From NCBI GenBank assembly GCA_014871385.1, contig CM026426.1, forward strand, positions 46,429,611 to 46,493,610: a stretch of 64,000 nucleotides of DNA, given 5' to 3'. Below, piece after piece: positions 53,150 through 64,000 of the stretch (the stretch's first letter is position 1; every line of letters starts with the position of its first letter). Under the pieces are notes generated by a model. It did not search any database, was not told the origin of the DNA, and saw nothing but the letters and a program-made list of their open reading frames with translations. A program made the translations under genes and the position numbers. The stretch comes from Ceratodon purpureus. Lineage: Eukaryota; Streptophyta; Bryopsida; Pseudoditrichales; Ditrichaceae.

Positions 53150-55824
53150 TCACCTTGAGCTTCCAGCTTTAGGTTTTGCCATATCTGCAAGCTGCACAAT
53201 AAGCCATCTTTCCTCCGAACTCAGATTCTTAGGAATTTCAACTTGAACCTTTACTAGCTCATCACCTCGCAAATTAGCTTTACCTAATAAGGGGACGCCT
53301 CTTTTAGCCATCACTAACGTGGTTCCGGGTTGCGTGCCAGCAGGGATATTCAAGTCTACTGTACCGTCTACTGTGGGCACTTTCACAGTGGTTCCTAATA
53401 TTGCATCTATATACGAAACCTTGGCTGAGACGTAAATGTTGTTGCCATCTCTCTTCAGCTCAGGATCAGACTTTACATTAATAAAAACGTAAAGGTCGCC
53501 AGGAGGGCCAGCCTTACGACCAGCGTTACCCTCAGATCTCACTCGAAGCCTACTGCCTGAGTCAACACCAGCTGGTACCTTCAAGCTTATGCGTTTGCTT
53601 TTCCTTACACGGCCATCGCCCGAACATGTTGAGCATGGTGTCGAGAGCTCTCCGGAGCCCTCACATACGGGGCATGTTGACACCTGCGAATTCCCAAGTA
53701 CATAAGGGATCGTTGCCACGAGAATACTGGAGTCTGGAAATCACAGAAATGAGTGGAAATATCTCCAACACGAGGTGCAGTGTACTCAAACTGAAGCACC
53801 CGGACATCTCAACCTTACGTCCTTAAAGACCCATGAAGTACTCACCTGCCGGAAATCCCCTAGAGGAGTTTGGGCGGTTGTCATCACTTGTCCTTGACCT
53901 CCACAGGTCTTGCATAAAGTAGGTGTAGTACCCGGTTTTGCTCCAGAACCACGACATGTGATGCAACCTTCCAACCTTGTTACTTCTATATCTCTTTCTA
54001 TGCCAAAGACAGCTTCCTTGAAATCCAGAAGTAGATCGTATCGCTCATCGTCACCTTGCATGGGCTTGTTTCGCGTTTGACGAGCGCCTCTACCGCCCAT
54101 GCCCCCAAAGAAAGTCTCAAACAGGTCAAATGGATTATTAAAATCCTGCAGCAATAATACATAGAAATAATATTAGCCACACGTCACCTGGTTTGGAAAA
54201 GAACATACGAAATTCAGATTACAGTTAGCAAACAATTACACATCCTACTGACGCGTTAACATTCTAACTTACCCCAGGTCCTCCAGCACCCTGGCCCTTC
54301 AGACCAGCTTCACCGAATCGATCATAAATTGATCGCTTCTCGTCATCAGAGAGAACCTGCAAAAGCGGAAAATACTGAAGTCTTCTATAAGAAGTGCACA
54401 TACACTGTGGGGCTGTAATTCGTTTGGTAAAAAAGATAATGTATTCAAGGTTATGATGTTCTACTTCTCATCCCTTGCACATCTTAATTAAAACGAAAAG
54501 ATGACACTTTGATAGGAATACGTAACTTCTGAATGTTGTTTGTGATATAATAACCACCTGGAGCAAAAGCATAAATCTTAACCCAAGTATACGAAATCAC
54601 TAATTATTACCTCGTACGCATTACTGATATCCTTGAACTTCTGTTCTGCGCCAGGGTCTCTGTAACACGGATATTCATCAGTATAAGTCATTGTTACATC
54701 AGTGGGTCATTGATACTACAAACCTTTCCTGTTCTAGCGGAAACTACTTCGTCACATGTAAGTAAAAACTAAGCCAATGACCCAGGTATAACTTACTTGT
54801 TCACATCCGGGTGGAACTGCCTTGCAAGTTTACGATAGGCTGCGAAAAACTAAAAAGGAGGATATATTAAAGGATAATCACAGTTCTGATCAACATCTCT
54901 GAAATTTGAAAACATCGAAAAGGAGAAATAGTTCCTCTGGCTGCTGTACGACTTACGTAATGTCCGAACATTTCTCTACAGACAGGTTAACGCGAAAAAA
55001 CTACTCCAATTTACATTAGCGGAACTCAATGTAAATGAAGAGATAAACTCACATCAACATAAATGTAACCGCAAGACTGTTGCATTGAGCCAGAATAAAC
55101 CTACACCAAAAGTAGAAGCAAGTGGAAATGTGTCGAATGCTTGTTCGCTCTTAAACACTAGACGGTGAGTGTACGAGTACCTTGGTGCAAGAAAGACTAC
55201 TCAGAATCTAGAAAGAGAGTGAAGGAGCATTAACAATTACCAGCGAAAATGAGATTCGCTTCCTAATCACCACTGTACATTTCTTCTTCAGCCAAGAAAC
55301 AAGGGTCCTATACAACAAATCCCGACTCCAATGTAACTATTTCAACGAACAATAAAGAACAATAAATGTGAAAGAAACATACCGCTTTTAATCTCCACCT
55401 TGTCAGCTGTTTTCGACACTCCAAGTGTAGTGTAGTAGTCCTGAGGAGACACAGCGAATTGATGTCAAATGTTTAGACTACAACTACTTCAAAATGCTTC
55501 GAATTATGTAAACAAAAGGTAAGTGGCAAGGCTTTTCAAGGATAGATAGCAGCACATGGTTTTCGGTCCTTTAGACCTAAATGTCATTTGTTATCTTTGA
55601 TAAACGTTCTTACTTAGAGCTGAGCGTTAGAAAAAACAGTGAAGAAGGTTAGAATGTGAAGATCTTACAGCATCAGCACGAATTACAAGACTTCCATTCC
55701 GTCGCTGGTGATGCCTTGGAAATGGGCGAGCCACAAAGGAGAAAGGTGTTTCTATAGCAAAGAACGTTTTCGACGAGTAGCGACAAACCAGGCCATGACG
55801 AATCCTGCAAAAAATCCGTCCCAA
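53150..55824 (-). CDS. Plastid type-A DnaJ (Hsp40) co-chaperone, seven exons
   Basis: It stimulates the ATPase of a plastid Hsp70; Arabidopsis relatives DJA5/DJA6 also take part in plastid Fe-S cluster assembly. Exons on the minus strand: 55824-55669, 55440-55383, 54839-54797, 54659-54611, 54356-54273, 54145-53846, 53683-53150. All introns are GT-AG, all phases agree, and the product is 407 residues. Residues 1-52 are rich in Arg, Ser and Phe with few acids, as in a plastid transit peptide. Residues 53-118 or so are the J domain ([10 protein letters not shown], with HPD in [10 protein letters not shown]). A Gly/Phe-rich stretch follows. Four zinc motifs are complete: [32 protein letters not shown]. 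Then come the two client-binding beta domains ([30 protein letters not shown]-like AKRGVPLLG). Intact, and slightly short for the family. Start chosen because it gives the transit peptide in frame. Confidence 0.93.
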
Positions 55825-57829
55825 GATTTTGTCAAAGTCCCTAATTAGATTCCTCTGCTCGTAAAGCTGAAAAGAGAAAAATCCAGTGCAACGTGAATAT
55901 CATGCTTTCAGAATCAGAGGAATCAGTACACAAACGACAAGGGCAGTGGAACAAACTCGTAAGAACAACGCACAATGTGTAATTGCTCCCAATCATCTAT
56001 AACCAGTGAGATATCATGTGTTTCCTGCTGACTAATCGTCCTTGTTCTCCAAAACATGTACATTAAGTTCTGAAAAAAAAACAAAACTTCAGCAGTAATA
56101 ATGCTACTTTAACTGGTACCCAAGTGGCCAACGCCTGCCAGAAGATCCTAGTTTCCTAATAGCAATTACACAAGATCGTGGACACCAACTAACCAACAGA
56201 TCATCAGTACACCTATCAGTATTCCGCGCTCCTATGTCAGAATCTCATTAAAAACAATGTCGAAAACCGAATCATGAATTGTAGAAAATCCTGCATATCA
56301 GCTAACTAGAATCACAAAAAGCCTTTTATACGGTATCTGATCGAAAGACCACTATCCGAGAGGTGTCAATCCGCTGAAATACTGCACAATTGTGTTATCG
56401 ACATGTTTTTTTACAAAATATGGAATCCCGTTCGTATTCCCAACAGGTGATGCATGAAAAAATCATACAGATAATTACTCCAAATCCGCACCGAAGTTGG
56501 AAATCATTCACTGCGTTTGTTTTTTATCAATGCTCCTACAGAATTGCTTTTCGCCAGAGCTACAGAAGCCTGTAATCACTAGCTTCCACCAAACTTTAAA
56601 TAAAGTCGCCAACGAAGGAAAAGCCATCACTCTCCAGAAACAACAGGATTACCACAAATTCTCCCAAAACCTGAACTTTCACACACAATCGACTAACTGC
56701 TCGACGACCATAAAAACCCTGATAAAACCACCAAAAAGACATGACTCGCACCTCACAGAGACATTCAGCGCGACCAAAACTCGAAAGCGAATTGCATTTA
56801 TCACAAAAAAAGTCATGCGTACCTGCACGGCTGGGCGCACACTACCCGCGACGCAACTAGCCAGTTGCATGACGAAGGCGGGGGCGTATGCTGCAGTTGC
56901 TGCCCACCAGCCATTGTCCGCGTCGCCGCCCCCACAGCAATCGACATGTCAGTCCAAAACCCCAACTGAGTGAGGGAAATTGGAGGCTTGCAGTTGGAAG
57001 CGGACAAGAAAGCGAAATGGACCTGGGATGGGGAATTTTCTCTTCAAATATTAGCCCGGAAGTGGGGTGGGTAGGAAGGCCCCCGGCTGAACCCGGCTCC
57101 GACGGATGAGAAAGCTTCCTGGCCTCCAGAACCCAGGCTCCAAAAAAAAGGGTAACACATCAGGCATACACACCGACGAGGCTATGACCGATAACTTAAG
57201 CATTTCAGCATAGTAAATCTTGGGTTATCAATAAGGAGTTATTTTTTATGCGTAAAAACTTAAGGTTCATGAAGAATGAGCATTTTTTCAAAATTAATTC
57301 AGTAAAATTCAAATTACTACATTTTTTTTTGTTCAAAGAGGCTTAGACCCCATGACTGACATATACGTTTACCCATGACCAACAATACTCAGATTAGTGA
57401 ACAAACACAAGACTATTTATTGCCGAGAACAAAAATAACATTCGCAGAGGCATTCTATTGGAGGACACATCCTAAATCTACTGTTCTTCAATTACCGGTT
57501 ACTGGTTTTCTATTGCTTTGCAATGGGGAAGCCTACTTATCCGTCATGGATTCATTATCAGTCATGGGTGTGTATACCTTAGAATCCTCTCACCCCAAAT
57601 CTGCACCCCATGACACACCCATTAAATAAAACCCAAGTTACGTCTTTTCCTTGATTATTAACCGTAGGGGCGAGCTAGAGCCCTCAGCCCACATGTGCAA
57701 CCAGATTAGGAATACATCCCAGAAATTAGTACAACTAATCACGAGAAGACACGTGGCGGAATATCATTGGAAGGGAAGTGCACCCCTGCAGGGTTAGGAT
57801 GCGTGCGCAGCCCGCATATGCGTGGCCCA
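55825..57829. other. Upstream region of the DnaJ gene
   Basis: No supported gene. Short frames at 56497-56973 and 57375-57629 have no domain. The first few hundred bases probably hold the DnaJ promoter, but no clear TATA box was identified. Confidence 0.4.
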
Positions 57830-57895
57830 GGTGAGGGAGGAGGAGAGGAAAGGGAGGAGAGGAGGAGGAGAGGGAGGAGAGGGAGCACAGAGATG
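57830..57895 (+). repeat. GA-rich tract (GAGGAG/GGGAGGA)
   Basis: Purine-only tract of imperfect GGAGGAGAGG units. Could form triplex DNA or act as a GAGA-type site. Confidence 0.85.
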
Positions 57896-60869
57896 AAGAC
57901 TTGATGTGCAAAACCACCACAGACTATTTTTCCAGTCTGCAATACTTTGCATTTCATCGCAACGATGATTCTCGTCGTTTTGTGGATGAAATAAGATGGA
58001 TTTCTCTTCATCATTATTCAAGACCTTCTATGCAATTGAAACAATATGTACTTTGGCAACATTTCAACGGAAATCTAACAATATTTCATGCCCTGTAAAA
58101 AGCAACTGAAGAAGGACAACTCTGATTTGAAAAAGGCTGTATGGATAGAGTGTTTATTTGTTTAGTAATTTATACATATGTCTAAAGGATAATAGATCAA
58201 GAAGACATGAATATTGTCATTCTAATGGAAGGTAAACATTATAGGCACAAGGTAATAAAATGAGCTACAATTTTAGGTGATTAGTTATTACGATATGATT
58301 GTATTATATGAAGGTTACAATGCCAAGCGATGATCTCCAGTCTGTTGGCTACGATGAGTGTATCTCACAAATTTAGTTTGGATATGAAACCTCTTGGATT
58401 CCTTTTAAGCAATTCTTTTGATGGATATTTACTTGGCCCTCTTGGTGATATATCAATAAGATATGAAATATTGAAGTTGTATAAATCAACAGGGATTGTC
58501 TACATTTTTGTGCTAGCAACAATCAAGTATATATTTGTATTCAAACAAAAAATACAAGAAGTAGTAACAATTATTTATAAATAGGGAGGATATATTAGAA
58601 TTTTTGTAATTTTTTTCTATGTTGTGTTGAAGTGGATCATGTCAATGTGATAATGGTTGGTTATTTTCAGAGCATTGTTTATGGAGTAGGATAGTCATTG
58701 TATGGTAATTGTATTCATGTTTTCAAATATTTGTTTAATTAGTGTATTGGTATTTTTAGTATTTTGTGTAATATCAAGTGAAGGTTCATAAATGGATGCT
58801 CTAGCTTTAGCAGAGATGACAAATAGGGGATCCGTTCTCTATCCTAGTATTATGATGTTGTGGATAAAGGATAGATATTTGTTGATTTTGCAAGTATCTA
58901 ATTCAATGAAAATTAATAGTTACATGTTTTTTATACAAAGAAGATTCAGTCTCTATAGCACCTTCCAAAGCATGTACATATGCTTTCAATTGTGAGTTTG
59001 TTACATTTGGCTCAATATAAAAATCTAAGGATAGTTTCTCATTTATATTATCGTCTACTACCTAATTTTGTATGATAAAGTTGAGTGGCCAATTTCATAT
59101 TGGTCAATCGGTTCTTTATAGAGTTTTGATTTAACTCCTTGGCAAAATTCATTAGTATATTCATTTCCAAATAAATGTGCATGTATTAGCACTTAGCATA
59201 GTATAAAGATTTGGGTTCAAGTTTTTATCATTATTATCATTTTTCTATTATATATTTTTGTATGAAGGTGGTTATTATATTATGTAGATTCTTTCATTTG
59301 ATTGATGACAATAGAAGGAATTCCAAAAATTCATAATTATTGATCAATTAACCCTTAAAGGACAATCTCTTGCTCGATTCCGCATTGCAAAATCTCTTTT
59401 AAAATCCACATTAAGCACATCTCTTTTTAATTTGCTTTGGCTCTCTTCTGAAGAAATATAGATCTCTTTAAGATGTTTGGTTTGACATTCTAAAAACCCC
59501 ATTTGATGCAATGGAGTATATAATATGAGAAAGATTCTCGCAAAATATAACCAAGCCCGAGGGGCTGGGCTTGACCTTTAAGGGTTAAGTTTCTTGCAAG
59601 TCAATCACTAGCAAGTTGTGCCATAACTGCATCTAAGCCATCTTAACAAAGCATCACTAGTAGCAATAGCGTTGTTATTCATTCCTTGCAACAAGGATGG
59701 TATTGTTTTTCACTCCTCACTCCTTTGAAATGGAAAACTTTAATATTTATATGATATTTATATGGTGTTATACATTTGTCAAGCTGTACCCCATCATCTT
59801 CAACTAAATTATCCAACCCCACTTGCAGAATTGGTATTTGGTTTTGAACCATGATGCCAAAATGTACCTCTAGCCATCACTCTGTTGTTGATTGCCACCT
59901 TTGCTCATAACAAGCCGCATCTTTGTCATCATTTTTGTAATGTTCTTTGTTCATTCCAAAGATCTCATTTTATTTGTAGCACATTGTTCTTGAGAAAAGT
60001 GATCTTCTAGTTGCCTAGGCTCAAAATGACATATATAACTTGCTATTACTTTAAATTTGGATATCCTTACTTAGAAGCAATGATGCCAAAATTTTGCTTT
60101 CATATCATGGAATATCATTGCACATCGATGAATTGGTAGCGAAACCAACAACTCTTTACCTCCAAAATTTCAAAATTTAGCTATACAATTACGAGCATCT
60201 TACGTTCTCCACTTTACGTCTTTGAGATTTGGATCAACGTAATTGTTGCTTCTTTCCAAGCCAAAGTGGTCTAAAGTCCATATGCCAAGATGTATGCGAG
60301 TATAAGAGCTTCTTTGTTTGGTAGCTCATGTAGGCCTAAGATAACTCCTTCATTATTGTTTAGAAATCATCGCCATCTGCCCCTAATCAATCATTACCCC
60401 TATTTCTACATCCAATTTTGGGGTCAAGGATGGTCTACATCGTTTATGAAGGACACTATTGTTTTAAAAAATTGCATGGCAACAAAAATTTGAACTCTAT
60501 TTTTAACATTCACATTAGAATTTTCTTTGGATTTGATCTCACCATGTCGTTGGTTCGCTTGGATTGCCTTTGTTTTAGTCGTCTTGACCGTCATGAGCGT
60601 TAACAATTGATACATTTCTTGCACGTCAAACAACATGCACTTATTAAGATGAAATAATTCCTACTATTCATACTCATTTTTAGATATATGAAAGGGTTAT
60701 CTAGAGCATCTTCTTATGTTGCTCTTACTCCTTGCATAACAATTTGAAGTAATATATTTTTGAAATTGGCATATTTGAATTATTGTCGCCCATGTTGTAC
60801 ATTGATCTAGCAATGCCGCTCAACCCAATTCAAATCTTTTATTCTCAAAGTTGATACATGTGTCAATAT
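57896..60869. other. No supported gene
   Basis: AT-rich, with short isolated frames only. The frame 57901-58098 reads FHRNDDSRRFVDEIRWISLH and looks somewhat protein-like, but no start, splice partner or homologue is evident. At 59340-59590 two stretches contain ACCCTTAAAGG and CTTTAAGGGTTAA, possible inverted ends of a small element of about 240 bp. Confidence 0.35.
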
Positions 60870-61530
60870 TGCACCAATGACCCTATCAAATGCATCGTAG
60901 CATTCACATCCTAGTCGTCTAGGGCCCCCTTGAGGTTATCCGGCAGCTCAAATAAAACCTCTGTTGCAAGCCATTTGTCATCTTCCATAGCACATGTCGC
61001 TACTAGATTGTCAAAGGATTAGAATCGAGTCTTATCCCTCTTGTCATAATTCCACTATTTATAGACAAATGCAGCTCTATTCACAATGTACCCCAACGTC
61101 TCCACTAACAGGGCTCTAGCAAATTAAGCCTTTTCAATTATACTGTGCTTGCCAACAAGACAATGGTGAGTCCGTTGATAAAGAATTTCAATTTTCTTGA
61201 CATATGAGGGCACTCATTGTGATCACAATTAGCATATTCAAACTCCTCCTTAACTTTAGACCCTAGCATGTACCAAACAATATTCCAAGCATTATATTTG
61301 TGGAGCCAAAGGATGGAACCATGTCCAAGAGGTAGTGCATTAATTTCTTCTTTGTTGCTCATCAATTTGACCAAGGGGATCGCGTGCAACCACTCCACCC
61401 GCTACGTAACCATGGTGCCATGTACAAGTTTTGCTTCCATAAGTAAATATCCTATAAGAGTGGACATCAGAAATACTCTTAAACAAGGTCTTCCAATAGT
61501 CCACATTAGAAGAAATATGGGGTCTCAAAG
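60870..61530 (-). pseudogene. Decayed coding-like sequence, unidentified
   Basis: Several minus-strand pieces look protein-like across shifting frames: VDYWKTLFKSISDVHSYRI near 61500, LVKLMSNKEEINALPLGHGS near 61375, YANCDHNECPHMSRKLKFF near 61205 and ATCAMEDDKWLATEVLFELP near 60975. Stops and frame changes separate them. I do not recognise the family; an old transposon or gene relic is likely. Confidence 0.3.
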
Positions 61531-61619
61531 GGGCCCTCTAAGATAGCCCGTGGTAAGTGAATCTGCTGCCAACACACTCCTCCGCATAAAAGCCCATTGG
61601 TCCATGTCGTTGCCCGGTG

Positions 61620-61690
61620 ACAGCGATAGTCGTTATAGTGCTGGCAGTAATGGCAGTGTTGGAAGCGATGGCAGCGCTGGCAGCGCCGAT
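61620..61690 (+). repeat. Short GGCAGCG/GGCAGTG repeat
   Basis: About six imperfect units of GTTGGAAGCGATGGCAGCGC type, 9-12 bp each. Translated it is Ser/Gly-rich on one strand and Leu/Pro-rich on the other, a repeat by-product. Confidence 0.6.
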
Positions 61691-61840
61691 TGGCTGGACC
61701 CCTTGCTGGACCCACAAAAATTCACTGATGTTAGCGAGATTACACCAAAGGTGCCACCATCAAAAGTGCACGATTTGGGGTCAAATTCTTTTGCACGTGT
61801 GAATGTCAAAAGCCCTTTTGTGACCACAATTTTCTCTTAA

Positions 61841-62617
61841 TGTATACTCTATCGCAATGATTTTCAGGAGTACTAATTGTGCTTGCGGTTGGGCGTTCAA
61901 AGAAATTTGGAAAGACCTTCCAATTGCCTTTTCGACACAAGAATGGCCTTCTATAGCAGGCACCAATTCCACTTTGCCTCTTCAATTGACCTTGCATTTT
62001 CCTTTTGGAACTGGTTCTAGGCTTCTCAATCCACTCTTTGATCCTCTAGCAATACTTCTAACTCTAATGCCTCTATATAGTCTTTTGAGTCATGCAAATC
62101 TAGCATCCATTGCAGGTTTGCAACGACTTTGTTGATATCCAGCCATGCCTGTTGTTCCTCCAAGTAAGAATACAATTCCTCTAAAAAAAATACTATCGTC
62201 GTAGCAAATCCTTTGGTAGTACTATTGCACTAGACAATTCAAACCTAAAAACATAGGTTAAGGTTTATTAAGATTGTAGAAGGTGATGAAGATGTAACGT
62301 CATATCTAAAACTTAGGAAGAAGCTAGTGTCATACTATATCACATTTTACAATGTTACATGGATGTAGAACACTTCAGTGTTACATAGCCTTCTTTGAAT
62401 AAATCTTGTTGTAAGATGTCCATTCTGAACACAATACTAAATATTGAAATGCATACCTTTTTAAAAAAAATCACCATATCCATAGGTTTTACATTCACCC
62501 TTGAATGTCTTCAAAGCCCACTCCCTCGTCCAATGTAGACGGAAATCCTCTCCATTGTTACACTTTGACTCCAAGAGATGGAGGCGTATTTATCTTCAAG
62601 CAAATTAGATTGGTTTT
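61841..62617. other. No supported gene
   Basis: Nothing recognised. Confidence 0.35.
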
Positions 62618-62623
62618 GTTGGC

Positions 62624-62691
62624 TTGGAGGGGAGGGGAGGGGAGGGGAGGGGAGGGGAGGGGAGGGGAGGGGGGGGGGGGGGGGGGGGGGG
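62624..62691 (+). repeat. (GGGGA)n microsatellite ending in a long G run
   Basis: About eight GGGGA units then a run of about 22 G (62669-62690). It could form a G-quadruplex; the G-run length may be unreliable in an assembly. Confidence 0.95.
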
Positions 62692-64000
62692 AGTTGGTGG
62701 TGTCTAGGACAGGGCAAGACGACTTGTTTGAGTGGACATAGTCGTCATGCCAATGCTTAAAATCCATTTTCCTCTTTGAAACGTGTGCTTCTGGTCGAGA
62801 CCAAAATCTTGCAGGCTAAGGGAATCCAACCTCGTTCACCTAGAATCAAAGAAGGTTTCAGTCAACCACATGTTTCCCTCCTTTGTCCTAAAAGCTATCA
62901 AGTACAATCACATGTAAGAAAGATTTGGTTTGAAGTGGAGTTGTTTTTGTCCAATAATTTTTGGCAGCCTCATTTGGAGTCAAGAGATCACTAAATAAAT
63001 GAGGAGAGCCTCCACATACTCCTTCATAGAAGCATCCGCCGCCTCGGTTGATAAGGTGTAGACATGCTTTGGGCGTTGGTTGTGTGAATGGGCAAACATT
63101 ATAGAAATTAGGTAGCAACATTGACAGGAATCCCTGAAACAAGAAGAAAATGTCATTGTTGAGGAAGCCCTCTCTCTATAATCATTAACATATAGCAATG
63201 TTTAGATGTCCGAGCACTTGCATTTCTCCTAGCACGCTTCTTGGATCTTCTATGCCCATGTCCATACGATCCACTTTGTTGGAGGTTTTTTAAGTGGCTG
63301 CAGTTGACATTTTTACCAATTTTGGTGGCAATAGGGAATTCAAGCTACGAGGATCTGACACTTAGCATAGAGTGAGGAACTAGGAACTTACTTCGAGTGA
63401 CATACAAGTCAATTATGCATGAATATGGAAAGACCACAAACTTCTTAGACGACCCTATAGCAACATTAGGAGATCCATCCACCAAGCAAGGATGTTTGGA
63501 CACGTGCTCCTTTACAGTGTTCCTCAAGGATGATCAAATGAGCGCATCAATAATGACACAATGATTAGCCTTAGCCTTCAAGGGAGGAGGGCTTTCTAAA
63601 GTCGTCGTTAGCCCCGCCCACTCACGTCTAGCGCGAAAGAAACGGACTTGTCCTTCCTTATGGTCCGCCTTTAATCACCTTTCTTCTTTTCAATAATCTC
63701 GACAACCTTACCTTCTTAATTTTCCATTGTAGGGTATGAATAAAAGATAGGTATATATCCATTATAAAGGACAATGGTTGATGCAGCGATGTAGATTGAC
63801 ATGGTGCTTGTTTGTGAACAATTGGCAACGACCAAAACTTTAACATACACCTACCCTTGATGTTGCTCCCATTGATCCAACACAAGGTGGCCCATTCTAC
63901 AATGAGGGATTTCTAAAATTCCGTGTTGGCAAAGTCAATGTATGACTATAATCTATTGTCAATTAAAAAGTTACAAACACAATAGGTTAGGATGGTAGAG
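62692..64000. other. No supported gene
   Basis: Short frames on both strands without domains. Old repeat-derived sequence is likely, but no family was recognised. Confidence 0.35.

Noticed and set aside
62505..62767. Gly-rich or Pro-rich protein at the G run
   Set aside because: Both strands translate only the GGGGA microsatellite.

Overview
The window is nuclear DNA of a green plant, probably a streptophyte alga or non-seed plant; I cannot name the species. The evidence is a seven-exon plastid-type DnaJ gene with canonical GT-AG introns, a Ty3/gypsy element primed by tRNA-Asp as in many plant elements, and remnants of plant-style CACTA, PIF/Harbinger and hAT transposons plus a tRNA-like SINE. 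Only the DnaJ gene can be named with confidence. Most of the rest is transposons, repeats and multi-copy genes of unknown function.

Layout. 1-2.6 kb: an unknown four-exon gene. 3.7-24.5 kb: three paralogues (A, B, C) of an apparently undescribed family with a conserved N-terminal domain, a coiled coil and a RING-like finger of the form C-G-C-x-F-H-P-x-C. A and C share a phase-1 intron near the stop; B is a chimera with an in-frame TAG. Around them lie three modules bounded by inverted TGTTGGGAACTCC ends, each holding one or three SINE copies; one also holds an AT-rich ORF whose only stops before its final TAA are TGA. A 1.3-2.1 kb inverted repeat flanks B and C. 24.6-41.0 kb: a four-exon, 1026-residue transposase-like gene (D), split in exon 3 by a 12,889-bp LTR retrotransposon (25817-38705) with a perfect GCCAC target duplication. 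The element has 3,512-bp LTRs, and each LTR carries an intact 621-codon ORF in the gag-pol sense. Its gag and pol share one frame but are separated by a TAG and a TGA, and the RT active site reads FIDN.

41.0-64.0 kb has a different character: an F-box pseudogene split by a 246-bp hAT-like MITE, a CACTA TNP2-like fragment, about 2 kb of very AT-rich DNA, a CACTA terminus, a Harbinger nuclease pseudogene, the intact DnaJ gene (53150-55824), and degraded sequence to the end. The word GTTGGNAAC is strongly over-represented to about 41.5 kb, inside and outside genes, and I noticed none beyond that point.

How it fits together: D and the A/B/C family look like multi-copy, possibly transposon-borne genes, while the LTR element is a very recent arrival that probably moved using proteins supplied by another copy. 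The DnaJ gene is the one clear housekeeping function. Exon boundaries were worked out by eye from splice signals and frame continuity; no searches were run.
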